Assembly: GCA_003533095.1 (NCBI GenBank)
Contig: DOEL01000040.1
Span: 1-5,226, forward strand
Length of the DNA stretch: 5,226 nt
Direction: 5' to 3'
From: Methylophilaceae bacterium
GTDB lineage: Bacteria; Pseudomonadota; Gammaproteobacteria; Burkholderiales; Methylophilaceae
A program made the translations under genes and the position numbers. Numbering within the stretch: the first letter of the stretch is position 1; every line of letters begins with the position of its first letter. Below are positions 1-5,226 of this stretch, piece by piece. The notes beneath the pieces were generated by a model. That model saw only the letters and a program-made list of their open reading frames with translations, was not told the DNA's origin and ran no database searches.

Positions 1-599
1 ACAGTAAGATTTGGATTTGCAAATTTAAAACCCTTAGATTCTAATTGCTTGCCAAATTCACCTACGTCATTATTCTTGAGTCCAATTAAGTTTCTCTCGC
101 CATGACCATCAAGATACATAACCGCTTGTTGATTAGTTCTAGACAAGCGCATAAATAGATTTGTCATTTCTTGTTCTGCAAAAGGCGGATTAATGTGCTC
201 TGATCTTTTTTGAAATTCAACCACAACCTCGCCATCTACTTTAATTCCCATTTCTTGCGCCAATTTTGGCTCTTCTACAGGACTAATAAATTTAATGTTG
301 ATATCAGATTTAGTTCTTTGATATCTGTTCATAAAGTTAATAATGCCCTGTCTAAAGGTATCGCCATTATTCACATCATCTTTAGATGCAAAAACAGTGA
401 GTGTGATTGGCCCTTTCATTTGCTTAAGAACATTAATACTTCCTGTTGTAAGCGTATTTCGATTAGCTTGTGTAATATCCTTTGAAAATTTATATTGGTT
501 TGCAAGAAAGCCTAATAGAAATATCAAAACAATAAATAGAACAACAAAAAAACTATTTTGAATGAGAATCTGTAATCTTAATTTTGAATTAATTTTCAT
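1..599 (-). CDS. GldG-like ABC transporter auxiliary protein, N-terminal part (C-terminus beyond left edge)
   Basis: This is the third gene of the ABC operon, and its first 199 codons lie in the window. Translating the minus strand from the ATG at 599 gives an open frame to base 1. It has a short basic N-terminus, one membrane helix at about residues 16-33, then an extracytoplasmic region. The stretch DITQANRNTL after the helix, the 'K-GPITLTVFAS' strand near 62-72, and the DGHGER motif at 164-169 followed by 'DVGEF' and a 'L-KGF' segment are typical of the GldG / ABC-transporter auxiliary family. Members usually carry a second helix near the C-terminus, which is not visible here. The start lies 6 nt after the permease stop, with a weak GTGGAT ribosome-binding site at 608-613 overlapping that stop. 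In Flavobacterium GldG works with GldA and GldF. Outside gliding bacteria its role and substrate are unknown. Confidence 0.85.
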   Translation of the reverse strand, partial: MKINSKLRLQILIQNSFFVVLFIVLIFLLGFLANQYKFSKDITQANRNTLTTGSINVLKQMKGPITLTVFASKDDVNNGDTFRQGIINFMNRYQRTKSDINIKFISPVEEPKLAQEMGIKVDGEVVVEFQKRSEHINPPFAEQEMTNLFMRLSRTNQQAVMYLDGHGERNLIGLKNNDVGEFGKQLESKGFKFANPNLT

Positions 600-605
600 A
601 AAAAT

Positions 606-1352
606 TTATCCACGAAGCCTATCAGCGTCGAGGCGTCTAATCGTTAATGTTAAAAATGTTGATATGAACAAAAAGAAATACATTAAATCTGAAGTATCTA
701 TAAGGCCCCTTGAAAAGCTTTGAAAATGTTTCATAAGTGATAAGTATGCAAACCAGTGATTAGGATCACTTGCAAAAAAACGCTCCATAATCATTAATGC
801 AAAAAGTGAAATAAAACTTAATATCGCAGCAATAATCGGTTGTTGAGTTAAGCTTGAAAAATAAATACCTAAGGCTGAGAAGCTTGCCACAAGAAGCCAT
901 AATCCAATGGAGTTTGCAACAAGGTAACCAAAGTCTATATCTGCCCAAATATTAAGTGTTGTGAGCATAAGAAAAATATATAAAACAAGAATACTTAAAA
1001 AAACAATTAAGCCTACAAATTTACCTAAAACTATTTCAGTCAGTGAAATAGGTGCGCTAAATAAAAATGGCAAAGTCTGACTTCTTCTTTCTTCGCTAAT
1101 AAGCCGCATCGTTAAAAGAGGCACTGCAAACAGCATAATGAAAGAAGCAATACTATAAACAGTCTGTCCTACAAATATAGTCACACCGACGCGCTCAGCA
1201 GGTCTAATCGCTCCAGACATCACTTCAAAATAATTATTAACACCTGTAAGGTAATAACTTCCGAATGCCATCATAAGAAGTGCGAGAATAATCCATCCCA
1301 TGGGGGATGCAAATAAACTTTTAAGTTCTTTTCTTGCAATATTTAAAATCAT
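606..1352 (-). CDS. ABC-2 type permease, GldF-like
   Basis: A 248-residue integral membrane protein, the channel-forming partner of the upstream ATPase. Six hydrophobic helices are visible at about residues 18-37, 62-83, 109-133, 142-166, 171-189 and 222-238. Between helices 2 and 3 lies LISEERRSQTLPFLFSAPIS (residues 85-103), matching the ABC-2 permease signature 'EER-GT-e-LL-s-P'. The 'FSRGLID-SDLMYF' segment (213-226) before the last helix is typical of the GldF / NosY-like branch. The length matches the family (about 240-250 residues). The ATG at 1352 is preceded by TGAGTGGT at 1361-1368, a weak ribosome-binding site 8 nt away. The gene lies 23 nt after the ATPase stop and 6 nt before the GldG-like gene, so it belongs to the same operon. 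The transported substrate cannot be read from the sequence. Confidence 0.9.
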   Translation of the reverse strand: MILNIARKELKSLFASPMGWIILALLMMAFGSYYLTGVNNYFEVMSGAIRPAERVGVTIFVGQTVYSIASFIMLFAVPLLTMRLISEERRSQTLPFLFSAPISLTEIVLGKFVGLIVFLSILVLYIFLMLTTLNIWADIDFGYLVANSIGLWLLVASFSALGIYFSSLTQQPIIAAILSFISLFALMIMERFFASDPNHWFAYLSLMKHFQSFSRGLIDTSDLMYFFLFISTFLTLTIRRLDADRLRG

Positions 1353-1375
1353 TTTTAATTACCACTCATATTTAT

Positions 1376-2308
1376 TTAATTTTTTTGTTTCTTTTCAGTT
1401 AACTGTACAAAAACATCCTCGAGACTTGTTTGATCTGGAGCAATTTGATAAAGACCCCAACGATTTTTTACTGACAGTTTAACAATTGCTTCTGATGGAG
1501 AGAGTTTGTTTTTGAAATGAATGCGATACATGCCTGTTTCAACTTTTTCAACCTTAGTAACACCTTGAACATCTTTTAACGCCGATAAAGGAGGAGCCTT
1601 TGAAAAGCCCACCAAAAGTTTATTGCCTTGTCGATGTTGTTTTAATTCATCGATGGAACCATGAAATACTAAATTGCCTTTATCAATAATTTGTACACGA
1701 TCACACACCATTTCAACTTCAGGAAGAATATGCGTAGATAAAATAACGCTATGTTTTTGTCCTATTTCTCGAATAAGAGATCTAATTTCTCTTATTTGAA
1801 TAGGGTCAAGACCTACTGTTGGTTCATCTAAAATCACAACCAATGGATTATGAATAATCGCTTGAGCAATAGCTACACGTTGCTGATAACCATTAGATAA
1901 ATTTTCAATTAATCGCTTACTCATATGACTTAAGCCGCATTTTTCTTTTGCAATATCCACAGCTTTTTTAATCTGCTTAGAGGGAACCTTATGAAGGCGA
2001 GCAGCAATAGTTAAAAACTCGTCAACTGTGAGCTCTTTATAGATAGGGCGCATTTCAGGCAAATATCCAATAAGGGCTTTTGCTTCTTTAGGATTTTCTA
2101 TTATGTCAATGCCGCAAATTTTTACCGTACCAATTGAGGGAGCTAAGTTACCCGTGAGCATTCGCATAGTCGTGGATTTACCAGCGCCATTAGGTCCTAA
2201 AAAACCTAAAACTTCTCCTTTTTCTAAGTGAAAACTTACATTTTTAACAGCCTCCCGACCGCCAAAAAGTCGCGTCAGCTCAATAGCTTCTAGGGTTAAA
2301 TTCGACAT
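1376..2308 (-). CDS. ABC transporter ATP-binding protein, GldA-like
   Basis: A 310-residue cytoplasmic ATPase that should energise the adjacent permease by binding and hydrolysing ATP as a dimer. Motifs in order: Walker A GPNGAGKST (38-46), signature LSNGYQQR (137-144), Walker B VVILDEP (157-163), D-loop GLDP (166-169) and switch histidine in STHIL (H193). The Q-loop region reads GYLPE (81-85), with Glu where most ATPases have Gln. This form is common in the GldA/COG1131-like branch. About 80 residues follow the nucleotide-binding domain and end in 'TSLEDVFVQLT' (295-304), the C-terminal tail typical of ABC-2 exporter ATPases. All catalytic motifs are intact. The gene is first in a minus-strand operon with the permease and GldG-like protein. 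No clear Shine-Dalgarno sequence precedes the ATG; the upstream stretch is A/T only apart from a single C on each side. Confidence 0.95.
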   Translation of the reverse strand: MSNLTLEAIELTRLFGGREAVKNVSFHLEKGEVLGFLGPNGAGKSTTMRMLTGNLAPSIGTVKICGIDIIENPKEAKALIGYLPEMRPIYKELTVDEFLTIAARLHKVPSKQIKKAVDIAKEKCGLSHMSKRLIENLSNGYQQRVAIAQAIIHNPLVVILDEPTVGLDPIQIREIRSLIREIGQKHSVILSTHILPEVEMVCDRVQIIDKGNLVFHGSIDELKQHRQGNKLLVGFSKAPPLSALKDVQGVTKVEKVETGMYRIHFKNKLSPSEAIVKLSVKNRWGLYQIAPDQTSLEDVFVQLTEKKQKN

Positions 2309-2348
2309 AGATATTTTTTTGAATTTTTATTGAAAAAATGAATCATAG

Positions 2349-2354
2349 ATTATA
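2349..2354 (-). promoter_or_regulatory. Candidate -10 box for the ABC operon
   Basis: On the minus strand these bases read TATAAT, a perfect sigma-70 -10 hexamer, 40 bases upstream of the ATPase ATG. No good -35 box is found at 16-18 nt spacing (ACCAAA is present at 17 nt). In such A+T-rich DNA a chance TATAAT is plausible, so support is modest. Confidence 0.35.
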
Positions 2355-2391
2355 CATATTAAAAATATTGTTTTGGTTTATTGGCCATTAC

Positions 2392-2421
2392 ATCATTGTT
2401 ATCAGACTAATTATCAGTCAA
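2392..2421 (-). promoter_or_regulatory. Alternative sigma-70-like promoter for the ABC operon
   Basis: The minus strand carries TTGACT (2416-2421, five of six matches to the -35 consensus), then 18 nt, then AATGAT (2392-2397, four of six matches to the -10 consensus). Use of this promoter would give a 5' leader of roughly 75-80 nt on the ATPase mRNA. It overlaps the repeat cluster and the candidate plus-strand promoter, so regulation of the two operons could be linked. This is a sequence match only. Confidence 0.25.
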
Positions 2422-2435
2422 ATTAGTTTAAACTA
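2401..2435. repeat. Inverted and tandem repeat cluster, possible operator
   Basis: Three overlapping symmetries are visible. ATCAGACTAATT (2401-2412) is followed directly by ATCAGTCAAATT (2413-2424), a tandem pair matching at 10 of 12 positions. ACTAATT (2406-2412) and AATTAGT (2421-2427) form a 7-base inverted repeat with an 8-base loop. TAGTTTAAACTA (2424-2435) is a perfect 12-base palindrome. The cluster lies between two divergent operons and overlaps candidate promoter boxes, as an operator would. There is no T-run and little G+C, so it is not an intrinsic terminator. Chance symmetry in A+T-rich DNA remains possible. Confidence 0.4.
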
Positions 2436-2439
2436 TTGT
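2411..2439 (+). promoter_or_regulatory. Weak candidate promoter for the TPR-lolB-ispE operon
   Basis: TTATCA (2411-2416) and TATTGT (2434-2439) are separated by 17 nt, and each matches four of six consensus positions. Transcription would start near 2446, leaving a leader of about 18 nt that still includes the AGGA ribosome-binding site. The position is sensible but the match is weak. Confidence 0.22.
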
Positions 2440-2453
2440 AGAAATCAAATCTC

Positions 2454-2457
2454 AGGA
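2454..2457 (+). promoter_or_regulatory. Ribosome-binding site that fixes the TPR gene start
   Basis: AGGA lies 6 nt before the ATG at 2464. This ATG also begins a proper signal peptide, whereas the upstream in-frame ATG at 2338 has no such site. The site therefore decides the start in favour of 2464. Confidence 0.75.
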
Positions 2458-2463
2458 AACTTT

Positions 2464-4140
2464 ATGCATCAGCTTCGAATATTTACTTTTCTAACTCTTC
2501 TATCCTTCAGTATTCTTGCTAACGCTAATGCTAAACCTGATCCAATTAGTTCAGATAGTGATTATACCAATCCCGATCTTGTTTTTAGGCTCTTGTTGGC
2601 TGAAATTGCATCTCAACGTGGGGAACTTAACCTTGCCAGCGAACTTTTTTTAGATTTAGCCAAGCAAACAGATAGTGCGCTTTTAGCAGAGCGGGCCACA
2701 AGACTTACCACATACACCCGTAATGGCACAATTGCCTTAGAAGCATCTAAAATTTGGAATGAACTTAATAAAGATTCTATTGACGCACAACAAGCGCTCA
2801 GTGAGATCCTTGTTGCAAACAATAAACTTAATGAAGCCAAACCAATTCTTCAAAAGCTTTTACTTAAAGAAAAAACCAGGGCGAGTGGTTTTTTATACTT
2901 AAATAGCTTACTTTCTAGAGTGCAGGATAAAAAAGCTGTACTAACCCTTGTTACTGATTTGGCGCAACCCTATCCGAAATTAGCTGAAGCACACTTTGCT
3001 ATTGCCCATGCAGCTTGGATAATTAAAGATCAAAAAACATATGAAAAAGAATTAGCTTCTATTAACCAAATTAAGCCAGATTGGGAAATGCCTATTCTTT
3101 TTAAAGGCCAAATCTTGGCCCAAGAAAGTGCTGAAAGAGCGCTTGCTTTTTACAGTGAATTTTTAAATAAATATCCAAAATCAAATGAAGTAAGGTTGGA
3201 ATATGCAAAGCTACTCACTAACGGCCGAAAGTTTAATGAAGCAAAAAATGAATTTATAAAGCTCGTAAATACTGCTAACAGCTCCTCAGAAATCACAATA
3301 GCCGTGGGTCTGTTATCCGTGGAGCTTGAAGATTATGACCTAGCAGAAAAATATTTCTTACAGAGCCTCAAAAGAAATCCGAAAGATAAAGATCAAATAT
3401 TTATCTATCTTGCGAAGATAGCGGACAAAAAAAATCAAAATGAAACAGCGATCACTTGGCTCAATAAAATTAACAATGGCCCTCACTTTATTGAATCAAA
3501 ACTAATCGCAGCCGAAATCATTGCCAAAAAAGAATCTATTGATAAAGCCTTAATATTTTTAAATGGTCTTAAAGCGAATTCACCAGAAGAAAATTTAAGT
3601 CTCATTCAATCAAAAACTTCATTTCTTACAAGAGCCAATCGCCATCAAGAGGCATTTCAACTCATGCAAAATGAAGCATCAAATTTCGCTCACTCACCTG
3701 AGTTTAAATTTGATTATGCACTTCTCGCTGACAAGTTACATAAATACGATCTAATGGAAAAGCTGTTAAGAGAAGCTATTAAAATCAAGCCTGATTATGC
3801 TGTTGCTTACAATGCGCTTGGATATTCATATGCTGATCGAAATATTAATTTAGAAGATGCTAAAAAATATATTGAAGTTGCTTTATCAATTGCGCCCAAC
3901 AATCACTACATTTTAGACAGTATGGGCTGGCTGTATTACAGATTAGGTAAATTAGATTCTGCACTTTCTTTTATTCAAAAAGCATATGACATCCAATCTG
4001 ACCCTGAAATTGCCGCTCATCTTGGTGAGATTTTATGGGTCCAAGGAAAGAAAAAAGAAGCTGAAGATATTTGGCAACTTTCTCTTCAATCGTTTCCTGA
4101 TAATGAGATTTTAAAAGAAACACTTAAAAGACTTCATTAA
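2464..4140 (+). CDS. Exported TPR-repeat protein, LbcA-like, encoded next to lolB
   Basis: A 558-residue exported protein made almost wholly of tetratricopeptide helices, a scaffold fold that binds other proteins. The ATG at 2464 was chosen because it follows AGGA and begins a Sec signal peptide: Arg5, a hydrophobic core at about 6-19, and an A-N-A cleavage site after residue 23. The in-frame extension to 2338 would bury this signal behind 42 residues and lacks a ribosome-binding site. TPR-like helix pairs are clearest at about 212-245, 280-306 and 413-547. The last part ('NALGYSYADR' at 450-459, 'ILDSMGWLYYRLGKLDSA' at 483-500, 'AAHLGEILW' at 517-525) is the best conserved and typical of the TPR protein encoded beside lolB in many beta- and gammaproteobacteria. 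Pseudomonas LbcA (PA4667), partner of the CtpA protease, lies at the same locus, but it is a lipoprotein and this protein has no lipobox. The same function is an inference. Confidence 0.85.
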   Translation: MHQLRIFTFLTLLSFSILANANAKPDPISSDSDYTNPDLVFRLLLAEIASQRGELNLASELFLDLAKQTDSALLAERATRLTTYTRNGTIALEASKIWNELNKDSIDAQQALSEILVANNKLNEAKPILQKLLLKEKTRASGFLYLNSLLSRVQDKKAVLTLVTDLAQPYPKLAEAHFAIAHAAWIIKDQKTYEKELASINQIKPDWEMPILFKGQILAQESAERALAFYSEFLNKYPKSNEVRLEYAKLLTNGRKFNEAKNEFIKLVNTANSSSEITIAVGLLSVELEDYDLAEKYFLQSLKRNPKDKDQIFIYLAKIADKKNQNETAITWLNKINNGPHFIESKLIAAEIIAKKESIDKALIFLNGLKANSPEENLSLIQSKTSFLTRANRHQEAFQLMQNEASNFAHSPEFKFDYALLADKLHKYDLMEKLLREAIKIKPDYAVAYNALGYSYADRNINLEDAKKYIEVALSIAPNNHYILDSMGWLYYRLGKLDSALSFIQKAYDIQSDPEIAAHLGEILWVQGKKKEAEDIWQLSLQSFPDNEILKETLKRLH

Positions 4141-4161
4141 ACTTTAAGAGTTAATCGTCAA

Positions 4162-4779
4162 TTGAATTTTAAATATGCTCTATTTTTTTTAGCAGCTTTC
4201 ATTCTGTCAGCTTGCGCATCTCTAAACGATCCATTTGAGATCTTTAAATCTCAAACATCCTCAATTGAAACATCTCAAGTAATCGATGAAAATCGATTCA
4301 TTGAAAAGTTTTCTATAAAAGCTAAATTTGCTTACTCAGTTGACTCAAAAGGTGGCTCGGGACGGCTTATTTGGCGCTATGAAAATAATCAAGATGAAAT
4401 TGATATTTTTTCGCCTTTTAATAGTCAAATCGCAAAAATTATATATTCAGATAAAGAAAAAAAAATTATTGACGCTAATGGAAAGATTTTATCTGGAAAC
4501 GATTTTGATCATTACATACAAAATTTATTCGGAAAAAATATTTCTCCGGATTTGTTTAGAGACCTTATTACGAATCATGCTGAACGGATTCAATATCTTC
4601 ATAGAGAAGATAACCGATTAAATCGTGCTACACATTTTTATAACGACGAATGGAATATTGTAATTAATGCATTTAAAACTCAAGACAAACTTACTATTCC
4701 ATCCAAAATATCGATATCACAAGGCACATTCAGTTTTAATTTTATTGTAGAAGAGATTATTAACATTGCAGGCAAATGA
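4162..4779 (+). CDS. lolB: Outer-membrane lipoprotein receptor LolB, TTG start
   Basis: LolB takes lipoproteins from the periplasmic carrier LolA and inserts them into the outer membrane; it is itself a lipoprotein. This 205-residue protein has a lipoprotein signal peptide: Lys4, a hydrophobic run at about 5-15, and lipobox L-S-A-C with Cys18 as the lipidated residue. The family body follows: 'KFSIKAKFAY' (49-58) aligns with 'QTRGAFAY' of E. coli LolB, then 'GSGRLIWRY' (65-73), 'IIDANGK' (102-108) and a C-terminal 'IPSKISIS' (179-186) strand. It is divergent: the usual N-P-L-G loop reads S-P-F-N (84-87), and the conserved Trp-Ile-x-Gly segment is replaced by 'FRDLITNH' (132-139). Only TTG at 4162 can start the signal peptide, since no in-frame ATG or GTG lies between the TPR stop and it. 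AAGAG at 4146-4150 is a plausible ribosome-binding site 11 nt away. The gene starts 21 nt after the TPR gene. Confidence 0.88.
   Translation: MNFKYALFFLAAFILSACASLNDPFEIFKSQTSSIETSQVIDENRFIEKFSIKAKFAYSVDSKGGSGRLIWRYENNQDEIDIFSPFNSQIAKIIYSDKEKKIIDANGKILSGNDFDHYIQNLFGKNISPDLFRDLITNHAERIQYLHREDNRLNRATHFYNDEWNIVINAFKTQDKLTIPSKISISQGTFSFNFIVEEIINIAGK
4751..4756 (+). promoter_or_regulatory. Ribosome-binding site of ispE, inside lolB
   Basis: AAGAGA within the last codons of lolB lies 9 nt before the TTG at 4766. It supports that TTG as the ispE start, because the frame is closed by TAG at 4748-4750 and contains no ATG or GTG before the conserved N-terminal motif. Confidence 0.6.
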
Positions 4780-5226
4780 ACTTAGAGATACTGACTACAA
4801 AGAATTTTTAGCGCCAGCTAAATTGAATCTATTTCTTCATGTCGTTAATAAGCGAGCTGATGGCTATCACAACATCCAAACAGTTTTTCAGCTTATTAAT
4901 CTTTATGACCATATTTATATTAAAACAAATACATCTGGGAATATTTGTCGCGTTTCCGATCACTCCTTAATTCAAGAAAATGATGATTTAACTATTAAGG
5001 CCGCTCATTTACTTAAGCCTTTTAGTAAAAATCATTCTGGAGCAGATATTTTTATTAAAAAAACTATTCCTATGGGGGCTGGTCTTGGTGGCGGAAGCTC
5101 TGATGCCGCAACAACTCTTATTGCCCTAAATTACCTCTGGCATTGCCAGCTCACTCAAAAAGAACTTCAAGAATTAGCTCTTAAATTGGGTGCTGATGTC
5201 CCTTTCTTTATTTTTGGCCAAAATGC
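4766..5226 (+). CDS. ispE: 4-diphosphocytidyl-2-C-methyl-D-erythritol kinase, N-terminal part (C-terminus beyond right edge)
   Basis: IspE phosphorylates CDP-methylerythritol with ATP in the cytoplasmic MEP pathway, which makes isoprenoid precursors. The first 153 codons are present, about half of a usual 280-290-residue enzyme. The N-terminal motif LAPAKLNLFLHV (15-26) contains catalytic Lys19 (Lys10 in E. coli). It is followed by 'RADGYHNIQTVFQ', the GHMP-kinase ATP loop PMGAGLGGGSSDAAT (102-116), and 'LGADVPFF' with catalytic Asp144 (Asp141 in E. coli). The frame opens after TAG at 4748-4750 and has no ATG, so TTG at 4766 is the most likely start. It overlaps lolB by 14 nt in another frame, which suggests translational coupling. 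The ATG at 4776 is in a different frame that closes after 11 codons. In related genomes prs normally follows this gene, outside the window. Confidence 0.93.
   Translation, partial: MQANELRDTDYKEFLAPAKLNLFLHVVNKRADGYHNIQTVFQLINLYDHIYIKTNTSGNICRVSDHSLIQENDDLTIKAAHLLKPFSKNHSGADIFIKKTIPMGAGLGGGSSDAATTLIALNYLWHCQLTQKELQELALKLGADVPFFIFGQN

Larger units (their letters stand above)
2309..2463. promoter_or_regulatory. Divergent intergenic promoter region
   Basis: This 155-base, strongly A+T-rich gap separates the start codons of the minus-strand ABC operon and the plus-strand TPR-lolB-ispE operon. It must therefore hold promoters for both, unless one side uses a distant start. It contains promoter-like boxes on each strand and a cluster of inverted and tandem repeats at 2401-2435, given as separate entries. 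No open frame with a credible start and ribosome-binding site lies inside it, and no tRNA or intrinsic terminator is visible. Confidence 0.7.

Noticed and set aside
210..561. Plus-strand open frames at 210-485 and 343-561
   Set aside because: They lie antisense to the GldG-like coding region, which has clear family motifs. The translated products show no recognisable domain.
766..948. Second minus-strand frame inside the permease gene
   Set aside because: It is a 60-residue shadow frame within the permease coding sequence, with no ribosome-binding site or recognisable content.
1300..1482. Plus-strand open frame crossing the permease/ATPase junction
   Set aside because: It is antisense to two well-supported genes and spans their intergenic gap. 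No domain is recognisable.
2401..2435. Intrinsic terminator in the intergenic repeat cluster
   Set aside because: The stems are A+T-rich and short, no T-run follows on either strand, and the region lies between divergent starts, where a terminator is not expected.
2338..2463. In-frame N-terminal extension of the TPR protein starting at the ATG at 2338
   Set aside because: There is no ribosome-binding site before it. The extension would hide a good signal peptide behind 42 residues, and it covers the divergent promoter region. ATG 2464 has AGGA at proper spacing.
2613..2840. Minus-strand open frame inside the TPR gene
   Set aside because: It is antisense to a clear TPR coding region; its Ser/Leu/Ala-rich content is what the reverse of such a gene gives.
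4328..4621. Alternative plus-strand frame inside lolB
   Set aside because: It is a shifted-frame shadow of lolB, with lysine/isoleucine-rich content from A+T-rich DNA and no recognisable motif.
4776..4811. ATG overlapping the lolB stop (ATGA) as the ispE start
   Set aside because: This frame reaches TAG after 11 codons and does not contain the IspE motif. The IspE frame is the one starting with TTG at 4766.

Overview
This window comes from an AT-rich genome, roughly one third G+C by eye. It holds two divergent gene blocks separated by a compact promoter region at about 2309-2463. The plus-strand block has the order TPR protein, lolB, ispE, which is the conserved beta/gammaproteobacterial arrangement around lolB-ispE-prs. 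Together with the low G+C and tight packing, this suggests a streamlined betaproteobacterium, possibly of the Methylophilaceae (OM43 / Methylopumilus type). That assignment is inference and was not tested against any database.

Left block, minus strand, read from 2308 down to 1: an ABC transporter operon of the GldA-GldF-GldG type. It encodes an ATPase (1376-2308), a six-helix ABC-2 permease (606-1352) and the N-terminal 199 residues of a membrane-anchored GldG-like auxiliary protein (1-599, running off the left edge). Gaps are only 23 and 6 nt, so the three are very probably co-transcribed and form one complex in the inner membrane. The substrate is unknown. The names come from Flavobacterium gliding genes, but nothing here implies gliding.

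Right block, plus strand: an exported TPR-repeat protein (2464-4140), the outer-membrane lipoprotein receptor LolB (4162-4779), and the first 153 residues of the isoprenoid-pathway kinase IspE (4766-5226, running off the right edge). lolB and ispE both appear to start with TTG, and ispE overlaps the end of lolB by 14 nt, so translational coupling is likely. The TPR protein resembles the LbcA-type proteins encoded beside lolB in pseudomonads, but here it has an ordinary Sec signal peptide instead of a lipobox.

The window looks like core envelope and metabolic genes, not an accessory island. I saw no mobile element, CRISPR array, tRNA or rRNA. I found no convincing new system. The points worth a second look are the paired TTG starts, the divergent LolB, the non-lipidated TPR protein, the Gld-type transporter of unknown substrate, and the repeat-rich divergent promoter region.
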